From assembly GCA_021781695.1 (NCBI GenBank), contig JAJXWG010000102.1:1-6401 (forward strand): a stretch of DNA of 6,401 bases, in the 5' to 3' direction. Below are positions 1-6,031 of this stretch, piece after piece (the stretch's first letter is position 1; the number at the start of each line of letters is the position of its first letter). A program made the translations under genes and the position numbers. The notes below the pieces were generated by a model. It was not told where the DNA came from, did not search any database, and saw only the letters and a list, made by a program, of their open reading frames with translations. The DNA comes from Pseudomonadota bacterium. GTDB taxonomy: Bacteria; Pseudomonadota; Gammaproteobacteria; Burkholderiales; Gallionellaceae.

Positions 1-1172
1 CGGTGGATGTGATCACCGTGGCAGAGGCGCTCGAAAACAGCAGCGAGCTGGACAAGGCGGGAGGGCTTGCATACCTGGGCAGCCTGGTGCAGAACGTGCC
101 TTCCGCTGCCAACGTGAGACGCTACGGCGAGATCGTCCGCGAGAGGTCCATCATGCGCCGCCTGGTGGAGGTGGGCACCGACATTGCTGCGAGCGCCTAC
201 AACCCGACCGGGCGCGATGCCGCGCAATTGCTCGATGAAGCCGAAGGCAAGGTGTTCGAGATTGCCGAGTCGGGCGCGAAAGGAAAGCAGGGTTTCATGG
301 CCATGCCGCCTTTGCTGACACAGGTGGTCGAACGCATAGAGACGCTGTACGGGCGCGAAGACGGCAGCGATGTGACGGGCACGCCGACAGGTTTTGCGGA
401 TCTCGACGGTATGACTTCCGGCCTGCAGGCCGGAGACCTTGTGATCGTGGCGGGGCGCCCCAGCATGGGCAAGACGGCTTTCTCGATCAACATCGCGGAG
501 AATATTGCGCTGGACAGCAAGCTGCCCGTTGCGATCTTCAGCATGGAGATGGGGGCGGCACAGCTCGTGATGCGCATGCTGGGTTCGGTCGGAAAGCTCA
601 ACCAACAGACTCTGCGCACGGGCAAGCTGGGGGACGACGACTGGGGAAGGCTGACCCATGCGTTGGGAAAACTCAATGATGCACCGATATTCATCGACGA
701 GACGCCCAGCCTTTCCTCGCTCGATCTGCGCGCCCGCGCTCGCCGCCTGCACCGCCAGCATGGAAAACTAGGGCTGATCGTGGTGGACTATCTGCAGCTG
801 ATGAGCTCGAATGTCGGCAAGGCCAGCGAGAACCGCGCAACGGAAATCTCGGAGATTTCGCGCGGACTGAAGAGTCTCGCGAAAGAATTGCATTGCCCCG
901 TGATCGCGCTCTCGCAGCTCAACCGCTCGCTTGAACAGCGCCCCAACAAGCGCCCTGTGATGTCGGATCTGCGAGAATCTGGCGCGATCGAGCAGGATGC
1001 CGATCTGATCCTGTTCATCTACCGCGATGAGGTATACAACCATGACTCCGCTGACAAGGGCAAGGCAGAGATCATCATCGGCAAGCAGAGAAACGGTCCG
1101 ATCGGCACGGTTGCGCTGGCTTTCAGGGGGGAATATACGCGTTTCGACAACCTTGCAGCGAGCGGCTACTAA
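1..1172 (+). CDS. dnaB: Replicative DNA helicase DnaB (5'-truncated by window edge)
   Basis: This is the hexameric 5'-3' helicase that unwinds the chromosome at the replication fork and interacts with primase and the helicase loader. About 389 residues are visible, against roughly 460-470 for the family. The first complete codon is at base 3, and the missing part is about 75-80 residues of the N-terminal domain. Numbering from base 3, the end of the N-terminal domain and the linker occupy about 1-115, and the RecA-like motor domain about 120-385. Walker A is GRPSMGKT (151-158), the catalytic Glu is in FSMEM (E182), and Walker B is LIVVDYLQL (D262). Motif ALSQLNRSLEQR is at 302-313, DLRESGAIEQDAD at 322-334, and the KQRNGPIG segment with the likely arginine finger at 361-368. 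It ends in TAA with a normal C-terminus (RFDN...). No strong terminator is seen after it. No intein or frameshift is visible. The GTG at base 3 is not the true start; it is an internal Val codon of the conserved domain. Identity is essentially certain. Confidence 0.97.
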   Translation, partial: VDVITVAEALENSSELDKAGGLAYLGSLVQNVPSAANVRRYGEIVRERSIMRRLVEVGTDIAASAYNPTGRDAAQLLDEAEGKVFEIAESGAKGKQGFMAMPPLLTQVVERIETLYGREDGSDVTGTPTGFADLDGMTSGLQAGDLVIVAGRPSMGKTAFSINIAENIALDSKLPVAIFSMEMGAAQLVMRMLGSVGKLNQQTLRTGKLGDDDWGRLTHALGKLNDAPIFIDETPSLSSLDLRARARRLHRQHGKLGLIVVDYLQLMSSNVGKASENRATEISEISRGLKSLAKELHCPVIALSQLNRSLEQRPNKRPVMSDLRESGAIEQDADLILFIYRDEVYNHDSADKGKAEIIIGKQRNGPIGTVALAFRGEYTRFDNLAASGY

Positions 1173-1313
1173 ACCTCCCCATGGCTAAAGTCAGGGGGCG
1201 TCCTTATGCCTTCATTCTGTGCGCAGCAAGACAGAGTGGCAGTTGCTTGACCTTAAGTTTTTCGGGGCGACTCCAGTCTCGCGCAGAGCGGTTATTGAAT
1301 TGCAGAATAAAGT
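1173..1313. other. dnaB-tRNA intergenic stretch, no gene seen
   Basis: This short gap follows the dnaB stop. It contains an ATG-initiated 61-codon frame (1181-1366), which lacks a Shine-Dalgarno and runs into the tRNA, so it is not credible. A weak CCCC/GGGG pairing lies just after the stop (about 1175-1198), but no T-run follows, so a dnaB terminator is not convincing. I see nothing else here. Confidence 0.5.
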
Positions 1314-1342
1314 TTGAAGTAAGCCCGGGTTTCGGCTACAAT
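1314..1342 (+). promoter_or_regulatory. Sigma-70-type promoter for tRNA-Val
   Basis: The -35 element TTGAAG (1314-1319) is separated by exactly 17 bp from the -10 element TACAAT (1337-1342). The six bases after the -10 are all G/C (GCGCGC, 1343-1348). A GC-rich discriminator is a hallmark of stable-RNA promoters under stringent (ppGpp) control; applying that control here is inference. Transcription would start near 1349, giving a leader of about 8 nt before the mature tRNA 5' end. Confidence 0.75.
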
Positions 1343-1356
1343 GCGCGCTCTTCAAC

Positions 1357-1433
1357 AGGCGCGTAGCTCAGCTGGTTAGAGCACCACCTTGACATGGTGG
1401 GGGTCGTTGGTTCGAGTCCAATCGCGCCTACCA
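1357..1433 (+). tRNA. tRNA-Val (anticodon GAC)
   Basis: A full cloverleaf can be drawn. The acceptor stem AGGCGCG (1357-1363) pairs with CGCGCCT (1423-1429), followed by discriminator A1430 and an encoded CCA (1431-1433). The D stem is GCTC/GAGC (1366-1369 with 1379-1382). The anticodon stem CCACC/GGTGG (1384-1388 with 1396-1400) encloses the loop TTGACAT, with anticodon GAC at 1391-1393, which reads GUC and GUU valine codons. The T stem GTTGG/CCAAT (1406-1410 with 1418-1422) carries the loop TTCGAGT. Length is 77 nt including CCA. It has its own promoter and terminator, so it appears to be a single-gene unit. Confidence 0.97.
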
Positions 1434-1440
1434 ACAAAAC

Positions 1441-1475
1441 AACGGGTCAGATCAGAAACGGTCTGGCCCGTTTTT
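1441..1475 (+). terminator. Rho-independent terminator of the tRNA unit
   Basis: An 11-bp stem is formed by 1441-1451 (AACGGGTCAGA) and 1462-1472 (TCTGGCCCGTT) with a single T-G wobble. It encloses a 10-nt loop, and a run of five T follows at 1471-1475. The hairpin begins 7 nt after the tRNA CCA, so it should insulate the downstream toxin-antitoxin module from the tRNA promoter. Confidence 0.88.
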
Positions 1476-1552
1476 CATTTGCGTCCATGCTGGGGTGCTC
1501 CTCCCGTAAACTGACCACAGGACTAGCGCTATGACGTAGCGCACCTTTGAGC
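1476..1552. other. Spacer with a small inverted repeat
   Basis: Between the tRNA terminator and the toxin-antitoxin promoter lies a non-coding spacer. Its only structure is a perfect 6-bp inverted repeat GCGCTA-TGACG-TAGCGC (1526-1542). No T-run follows it, so it is not a terminator. It could be a regulatory or recombination-related site, or chance. Confidence 0.4.
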
Positions 1553-1581
1553 TTGCATCAAATTGGGTTGTGATTTAATAT
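1553..1581 (+). promoter_or_regulatory. Predicted promoter of the toxin-antitoxin operon
   Basis: The -35 element TTGCAT (1553-1558) is separated by 17 bp from the -10 element TAATAT (1576-1581). Transcription would start near 1588, about 40 nt before the antitoxin ATG. Local sequence is AT-rich, and the palindrome TGTGTACACA abuts the -10, as expected for an autorepressed TA promoter. Confidence 0.65.
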
Positions 1582-1590
1582 GTGTACACA
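1581..1590. promoter_or_regulatory. Palindromic operator candidate (TGTACA core)
   Basis: TGTGTACACA is a perfect 10-bp palindrome. Its centre, TGTACA (1583-1588), is the core hexamer reported for the operator of the E. coli yefM-yoeB module, whose antitoxin is in the same Phd/YefM family as the gene downstream. It overlaps the last base of the predicted -10 and covers the predicted start site, so bound antitoxin would block RNA polymerase. The palindrome is seen directly; the regulatory role is inferred. Confidence 0.6.
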
Positions 1591-1614
1591 ATTCAACTTG
1601 AGAGTTCGGACGAT

Positions 1615-1620
1615 AGGAGG
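1615..1620 (+). promoter_or_regulatory. Strong ribosome binding site of the antitoxin gene
   Basis: AGGAGG lies 8 nt upstream of the ATG at 1629 and decides that start over the out-of-frame ATG at 1580, which lies within the promoter/operator. It is far stronger than the site before the toxin gene, which favours excess antitoxin synthesis. Confidence 0.85.
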
Positions 1621-1628
1621 CAGGCATT

Positions 1629-1895
1629 ATGGAAGCAACAAAGGTTGGCATTCGAGAATTCAGGGCAGACCTGGCGGAGTACATTGCCTCCAGTGTGCCT
1701 GTGGCAGTTACGCGTCATGGTCAGACGGTAGGTTACTTCATTCCAACGCAAGGTCAGGTTGATACAGATATTGCGGCGCTAAAGAAGGCCAGCGAGACAT
1801 TGGAGCAAATGCTTGCTGCGCAACAGGTTGATATTGAAGCCGTCGTCGCTGAATTCAAAACTGTTCGCAAACAAGCTTACGTAAAAAGCCATTAG
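1629..1895 (+). CDS. Type II antitoxin, Phd/YefM family
   Basis: The 88-residue protein is the antidote and probable autorepressor of the PIN toxin encoded next to it. Residues about 5-40 match the Phd/YefM N-terminal fold: VGIREFRADLAEYI, then SVPVAVTRHGQTVGYFIPT, the beta-hairpin stretch typical of the family. Residues about 45-85 are a charged, largely helical tail (DIAALKKASETLEQMLAAQQVDIEAVVAEFKTV). In this family such tails wrap around and neutralise the toxin. Length is normal for the family (about 80-90). A strong AGGAGG precedes the ATG. The stop is 10 nt before the toxin ATG, so the two genes form an operon in the usual antitoxin-first order. GC content is about 50%, lower than in the flanking genes, which suggests acquisition. 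Partner specificity and the exact subfamily name cannot be settled from sequence alone. Confidence 0.88.
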   Translation: MEATKVGIREFRADLAEYIASSVPVAVTRHGQTVGYFIPTQGQVDTDIAALKKASETLEQMLAAQQVDIEAVVAEFKTVRKQAYVKSH

Positions 1896-1905
1896 CCAAG
1901 GTCGC

Positions 1906-2328
1906 ATGAATAATAAAGCGATCGTTCTTGACGCAAACATTTTAATTCGGGCGGTGCTTGGAAAGCGGGTGCTAGAGCTCATTTTGATGAATGCGTCGAC
2001 CGTGAAATTTTTCGCGGCCGATGTTGCGTATGCAGATGCGCGGAAGCATCTGCCGCCCTTGTTGGAAAAAAGGGGGGTCGAGAGTGCGGTTGCCATGAAA
2101 GTTCTGGATAGTCTGGAATGCATCGTTCAGCCCATAGATCTTGAGCTCTACGTTGGTATGCAACAGCAGGCGTTACGTCGGATCGCCATTCGCGATGCCG
2201 ATGACTGGCCTGTGCTGGCCTGTTCGATGTTAATTGGCTGCCCAGTATGGACAGAGGATGCGGATTTTTTTGGTACTGGTGTGGCGACCTGGACATCTGA
2301 CCGTGTAGAACTGTATTTTGCTGAATGA
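1906..2328 (+). CDS. PIN-domain toxin (VapC-like ribonuclease)
   Basis: The 140-residue protein is a single PIN domain, expected to be a Mg2+-dependent endoribonuclease held inactive by the upstream antitoxin. The first acidic residue is D9 in IVLDANIL. A central acidic residue is probably D44 (or D39) in AADVAYADARKHL. The third cluster is IRDADDWPVLA (D97/D99/D100). The fourth is WTEDADFFGTGVATW (D118/D120). The RDxDDWPV...WTEDxDFFGxGVATWT signature is typical of a PIN subfamily commonly paired with Phd-like antitoxins. The ATG is preceded only by a weak AAGG (1898-1901), so translation probably depends on coupling to the antitoxin. Its stop TGA overlaps the priA ATG as ATGA. The reading frame is intact, so the module is probably functional. 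GC content is about 48% in a sampled line. The RNA target is unknown; VapC relatives often cut tRNA or rRNA, but nothing here shows which. Confidence 0.87.
   Translation: MNNKAIVLDANILIRAVLGKRVLELILMNASTVKFFAADVAYADARKHLPPLLEKRGVESAVAMKVLDSLECIVQPIDLELYVGMQQQALRRIAIRDADDWPVLACSMLIGCPVWTEDADFFGTGVATWTSDRVELYFAE
2290..2319 (+). promoter_or_regulatory. Possible promoter inside the toxin gene for priA
   Basis: TGGACA (2290-2295) and TATTTT (2314-2319) are 18 bp apart, matching the consensus boxes at 5/6 and 4/6 positions. Transcription would start almost on the priA ATG (about 2326), giving a leaderless or near-leaderless message. This is a weak prediction. The alternative is that priA is read only from the TA promoter or from another internal site. 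Confidence 0.22.
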
Positions 2329-4538
2329 TTGAAGTCCCAGTAAACGGCGGTCTAACAGGTATCGTTCGCGTCGCGCTTGATGTACCCATACACACCCTGT
2401 TTGACTACATGGCGGATGAGCCTGTCGCGCCGGGGCAGCGCGTGGTCGTTCCCCTCGGCCGCCGCCAGATGATAGGCGTCGTGATGGAGTCCGTTGCAAC
2501 CAGCGATTTGCCGCACGGGCGCATCAAAAAGGTGCTGCGTGTTCTGGACGACAGTGAGCCGCTGTCGGCCGGTCTGCTGGAGCTGCTGAAATTCTGCAGC
2601 GATTACTATCACTATCCTATCGGGCCCACGGTGATTTCGGCTTTGCCAACGCGCCTGCGCTCCGATAAGCCGCTTGCGGTTAGGCGGGATATTCGCTATC
2701 GGCTGATCCGGGATGAGGCAGATTCGTTGCCCAGGCGCAAGTCCGTTGCGAGGCGCATAGTCGAGAAACTGGCAGCGCATCCATGCAGTCTTGCGCAAAT
2801 CAGGGCATTGTCCGCGACGGCGGGTGCTCAGCTGAAATGGCTGGAACAGGAAGGCTGGGTGGGGCAGTGCGAAATGTCCGGTGAATTGCCAGCGCCCCCG
2901 GTGCAGCTTGTCAATGCGCACAGTCTGACAATGGAACAGCAGCAGGCGGTCGATGCGGTCACGCAGTCCTCAAACTTCGGGTGTTTTTTGCTGCACGGCA
3001 TCACAGGCAGCGGCAAGACGGAAGTGTACGTTCATCTGATGCATTGCATGCTGCAGCCCTGTCCTGAGCTAGGTCGAATGGGTGGAGGGCAGATACTGCT
3101 CCTGGTGCCGGAAATCAATCTCACGCCGCAACTCGAAGGATATTTTCACAGCCGGTTCCCGGATGTCCCGCTTGTCAGTCTGCACAGCGGCCTTTCCGAG
3201 AATCAACGACTGGATCACTGGCAGCAGGCGCAGACAGGATATGCGCGTATCGTGCTCGGCACGCGCCTTTCGGTATTCGCAGAATTGCCTCGGCTCTCAC
3301 TCATCATCGTGGATGAGGAACATGACAGCTCGTTCAAGCAGCAGGACGGGCTGCGCTATTCCGCCAGAGATGTGGCTGTATTCCGCGCAAGCCAGGTCGG
3401 AATACCCATCGTGCTGGGTTCGGCAACGCCTTCGCTTGAAAGCTATCACAATGCTCAAATCGGCCGCTACAGGCTGCTGAAGCTGTCTGGACGCGCAAAG
3501 GCTGACGCAAGGCTGCCTGAGGTCAGCTGCATCAACATCAACCAGTCCGTGATGACAGAGGGTGTGAGCGAAAAGCTCATGCGCGAAATAGTGCTGAGAA
3601 TTTCGCGCGGCGAACAGAGCCTGCTCTTCATCAACCGCCGCGGCTATGCGCCTGTGCTGATGTGCACAGAATGCGGCTGGCTGTCGGATTGCAGGAACTG
3701 CGCAGGCAAGATGGTGCTGCACCTTGCGGACAGAAAGCTGAGATGCCATCACTGCGGCTTGCAGATCAGCATGCCGGCCTCATGTCCTTCATGCGGTCAC
3801 GCCGGACTTCACCCGGTCGGCAGCGGCACGCAGCGCGTGGAAAGCCTGCTGCGGGCAAGGTTCCCAGATGCGCGCATCCTGCGGGTGGACAGGGACAGCA
3901 CTCGCAGCAAGCGTTCATGGCAGAAAATGCGCGAGCAGATACATGCAAACGAGGTGGACATACTGGTCGGCACGCAGATGCTGGCCAAGGGACATGACTT
4001 TCCCGAACTGACACTGGTCGGGGTGCTGGGAGCTGACAGCGCGTTATACAGCGCTGATTTTCGCGCATCGGAAAAACTGTTTGCGCAGCTGATGCAGGTT
4101 GCCGGTCGTGCCGGTCGTGCCGACAAGGCCGGTTGTGTGTTGATCCAGACTGCCTTTCCGGATCATCCGCTGTTCCGCTGCCTTGAGCGCCACGATTTCG
4201 ACGAATGGGCAACGCTGCTTCTGGCAGAGCGCAGGATGGCGGGTTTTCCGCCTTTCGTGTTTCAGGCCATGCTGCGGGCAGAGGGCAAAAACGAAAACGA
4301 TGTCTATGCCTATCTCGGCAAAGCGCGGGCTGCAGCTATCGAATTGCAGCGCGAAGTCGAGGTGTTTGGCGTGGTTCCCGCGTCTCTGGCGCGGCGCGCC
4401 AATCATGTCCGCGCGCAGTTGCTGATTCAGGCAGGGTCGCGCAAAATCCTGCAGCAGTTCCTGCGGGACTGGCGAATCGATGAAATACCCGCGCCCAGAT
4501 TGCATTGTTCACTGGACATCGACCCGCTGGAGTTTTAG
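2325..4538 (+). CDS. priA: Primosomal protein N' / replication restart helicase PriA
   Basis: PriA binds abandoned forks and D-loops, unwinds the lagging-strand arm 3'-5', and starts primosome assembly that reloads DnaB. Length is 737 residues (family about 730). Order of domains: 3'-DNA-binding domain about 13-110 (IVRVALDVPIHTLFDY...), winged-helix about 125-190, then DEAH-type helicase. Walker A is GITGSGKT (225-232), Walker B DEEH (330-333), motif III GSATPS (364-369), motif V GTQMLAKGHDFP (549-560), and motif VI QVAGRAGR (591-598). Eight Cys form the two zinc sites: C447, C450, C456, C459, C474, C477, C487, C490. The C-terminal domain ends in DIDPLEF. Compared with my recollection of E. 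coli PriA, about 8 extra residues lie between Walker A and VPEI (about 245-255). The ATG overlaps the toxin stop (ATGA). It is the only ATG/GTG/TTG in frame before the conserved domain. No Shine-Dalgarno is visible, so translation is probably coupled. The first 12 residues look non-conserved. Confidence 0.97.
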   Translation: MIEVPVNGGLTGIVRVALDVPIHTLFDYMADEPVAPGQRVVVPLGRRQMIGVVMESVATSDLPHGRIKKVLRVLDDSEPLSAGLLELLKFCSDYYHYPIGPTVISALPTRLRSDKPLAVRRDIRYRLIRDEADSLPRRKSVARRIVEKLAAHPCSLAQIRALSATAGAQLKWLEQEGWVGQCEMSGELPAPPVQLVNAHSLTMEQQQAVDAVTQSSNFGCFLLHGITGSGKTEVYVHLMHCMLQPCPELGRMGGGQILLLVPEINLTPQLEGYFHSRFPDVPLVSLHSGLSENQRLDHWQQAQTGYARIVLGTRLSVFAELPRLSLIIVDEEHDSSFKQQDGLRYSARDVAVFRASQVGIPIVLGSATPSLESYHNAQIGRYRLLKLSGRAKADARLPEVSCININQSVMTEGVSEKLMREIVLRISRGEQSLLFINRRGYAPVLMCTECGWLSDCRNCAGKMVLHLADRKLRCHHCGLQISMPASCPSCGHAGLHPVGSGTQRVESLLRARFPDARILRVDRDSTRSKRSWQKMREQIHANEVDILVGTQMLAKGHDFPELTLVGVLGADSALYSADFRASEKLFAQLMQVAGRAGRADKAGCVLIQTAFPDHPLFRCLERHDFDEWATLLLAERRMAGFPPFVFQAMLRAEGKNENDVYAYLGKARAAAIELQREVEVFGVVPASLARRANHVRAQLLIQAGSRKILQQFLRDWRIDEIPAPRLHCSLDIDPLEF
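3057..3089. repeat. REP-like sequence inserted in frame in priA
   Basis: This segment encodes PCPELGRMGGG (PriA residues 245-255), where other PriA proteins have a short loop before the VPEI motif. The bases CCTGTCCTGAGC (3058-3069) followed shortly by GTCGAA (3073-3078) resemble the dispersed repeat of type CCTGTCCTGAGC/CTGTCGAAGGG that I recall from environmental proteobacterial genomes, where it yields PCPELVEG-like peptides. The match is from memory and imperfect. A simple loop expansion is the alternative. Confidence 0.4.
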
Positions 4539-4629
4539 AGTAAGTGCCGTCTTGAAAACTTCTCACGCGGAGACGTGGTGATGGATTTTTCCTTCGCCGG
4601 CTTAGGTTGTTCCGGACTTGTCAATAAAC
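4539..4629. other. priA-oxidoreductase intergenic gap
   Basis: No gene, convincing promoter or terminator is visible. A 4-5 bp CACG/CGTG pairing (4564-4577) followed by a T-run at 4586-4590 is too weak and too distant from its T-run to call a terminator. Confidence 0.4.
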
Positions 4630-4639
4630 AGGAAACGTA

Positions 4640-6022
4640 ATGTCATCAGATTTTGTTCAGGCTGTGAAGGCTGTGGTGGGAATCGATGCGATGCTCACGG
4701 GACCGGAGACAAGGCCTTATTGTGAGGATAAACGCGGGCGCTATTTTGGCGATGCGCTGGCCGTTGTCTTCCCCTCGGATGCGGACCAGGTATCCAGAGT
4801 CGTAAGGTTATGCGCCGCACAAAACATCGCCATTGTTCCGCAGGGCGGCAATACCAGTCTGTGCGGCGCATCGGTTCCCCTGCCCCGCGGGGGGCAGATC
4901 GTGCTCAACCTCTCGCGCATGAACCGGATACTCGAGGTCGATGCGGTGGATTACACGATGACGGTCGAGGCAGGTTGCAAGCTCGCCTCGCTTTACGAGG
5001 CCGCAGAGAAGGCGGATCGGCTGTTCCCGCTGGGCCTGACCGCGATTGCGCCTCACTGCGAAATCGGCGGCAATCTTTCCACCAATGCAGGCGGGATAGG
5101 CGTGTTGCGCTATGGCAATGCGCGCGACCTGGTGCTGGGGCTGGAAGTGGTGCTGCCGGACGGGCGCATCTGGAACGGCCTGCGCGGCCTGCGCAAGGAC
5201 AATACGGGCTACGATCTGAAGCATCTCTTCGTCGGCGCTGAAGGCACGCTTGGAATCATCACAAGAGCGGTGCTGAAACTTTATCCGCGCCCGAAATCGA
5301 CCTGCACGGCCTGTGTGGCGATAGACAGCCCGGAATCGGCTGTGCGGCTGCTGGCCTATATGCGCTCGTGCTGCGGTCAGTCGCTGAGCGGTTTCGAGAT
5401 CATGTCGCGCAACTGCCTGGAGATTGTCTTCAGGCATGTCGCGGATACGCAGGAGCCGTTTGAAAAACCGTATGCATGGTATTTGTTGATCAGGGCGGAC
5501 GATGTTGAACAAGGCCTGATAAGCGGCGCACTGCGTGAGTTCGGCGTTCCCCAGTATGCGGTCTCTGAAGATGCTGATCAAATGGAGCGCTGGTGGCGCC
5601 TTCGCAAAAACATCAGCGATGCGCAAAAGGTCGAAGGCGTCAGCATCAAGCACGATATCTCGGTGCCGGTGAGCCGCGTTGCAGATTTCATCGAAGCGGC
5701 AAGCCACTCGCTGCGCGGGAGATTTCAAGGAATACGCATCGTCGCATTCGGGCACATGGGCGATGGCAATATCCACTACAATGTTTCAATGCCGGATGCT
5801 TCCAACGCCGCCTTCATCGAAAGGCACGAACATGAAGTGAACCGCATCGTCTATGAGGTGGTGCGGAAATTGAATGGCAGCATCAGCGCGGAGCATGGCC
5901 TGGGGCAGCTGAAGCGGGATACGATACGCGATTACAAGGATCCGATTGAGCTCGAACTGATGCTGAAGATAAAAGATGCGATCGATCCCCAGGGATTGAT
6001 GAATCCGGGCAAGGTGATTTGA
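4640..6022 (+). CDS. FAD-linked D-2-hydroxyacid dehydrogenase (GlcD/D2HGDH/D-lactate dehydrogenase type)
   Basis: The 460-residue flavoprotein should oxidise a D-2-hydroxyacid to the 2-oxoacid and pass electrons to a quinone, cytochrome or flavoprotein acceptor. The N-terminal PCMH-type FAD-binding domain spans about 35-215: PQGGNTSLCGASVP (67-80), IGGNLSTNAGG (142-152) and GAEGTLGIIT (199-208). The FAD-oxidase C-terminal domain spans about 220-460. WWRLRKNIS (318-326) and KHDISVPV (337-344) supply R322, S326 and K337. GHMGDGNIH (371-379) supplies metal-ligand His H372 and H379, SAEHGLG (416-422) supplies E418/H419, and NPGKV closes the protein. These positions correspond to substrate and metal residues I recall for human D2HGDH, so 2-hydroxyglutarate or D-lactate are the likeliest substrates. 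No signal peptide or membrane segment is seen. AGGA (4630-4633) lies 6 nt before the ATG. No GlcE/GlcF partners adjoin it in this window, which fits a stand-alone enzyme better than glycolate oxidase subunit GlcD. Confidence 0.88.
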   Translation: MSSDFVQAVKAVVGIDAMLTGPETRPYCEDKRGRYFGDALAVVFPSDADQVSRVVRLCAAQNIAIVPQGGNTSLCGASVPLPRGGQIVLNLSRMNRILEVDAVDYTMTVEAGCKLASLYEAAEKADRLFPLGLTAIAPHCEIGGNLSTNAGGIGVLRYGNARDLVLGLEVVLPDGRIWNGLRGLRKDNTGYDLKHLFVGAEGTLGIITRAVLKLYPRPKSTCTACVAIDSPESAVRLLAYMRSCCGQSLSGFEIMSRNCLEIVFRHVADTQEPFEKPYAWYLLIRADDVEQGLISGALREFGVPQYAVSEDADQMERWWRLRKNISDAQKVEGVSIKHDISVPVSRVADFIEAASHSLRGRFQGIRIVAFGHMGDGNIHYNVSMPDASNAAFIERHEHEVNRIVYEVVRKLNGSISAEHGLGQLKRDTIRDYKDPIELELMLKIKDAIDPQGLMNPGKVI

Positions 6023-6031
6023 AAACAGACA

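Noticed and set aside
1181..1366. 61-codon ATG frame after dnaB
   Set aside because: No Shine-Dalgarno, odd composition, and it runs through the tRNA promoter into the tRNA gene.
1580..1762. 60-codon frame starting at the operator palindrome
   Set aside because: Starts inside the TA promoter without a ribosome binding site and overlaps the well-supported antitoxin in another frame.
1357..2400. Possible integrative element using tRNA-Val as attachment site
   Set aside because: No second copy of the tRNA 3' end was found downstream in the window and no integrase is present.
2230..2921. Long minus-strand frames over the toxin-priA junction
   Set aside because: No family motifs and no ribosome binding sites; they mirror the coding bias of priA.
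4102..4123. Tandem GCCGGTCGT copies in priA
   Set aside because: They encode the conserved AGRAGR of helicase motif VI, so the repetition is explained by the protein.
4564..4590. Terminator after priA
   Set aside because: Stem is only 4-5 bp and the T-run is about 8 bases away from it.
4808..5776. 322-codon minus-strand frame
   Set aside because: Entirely antisense to a well-conserved flavoprotein with all its motifs; a shadow caused by high GC codon bias.
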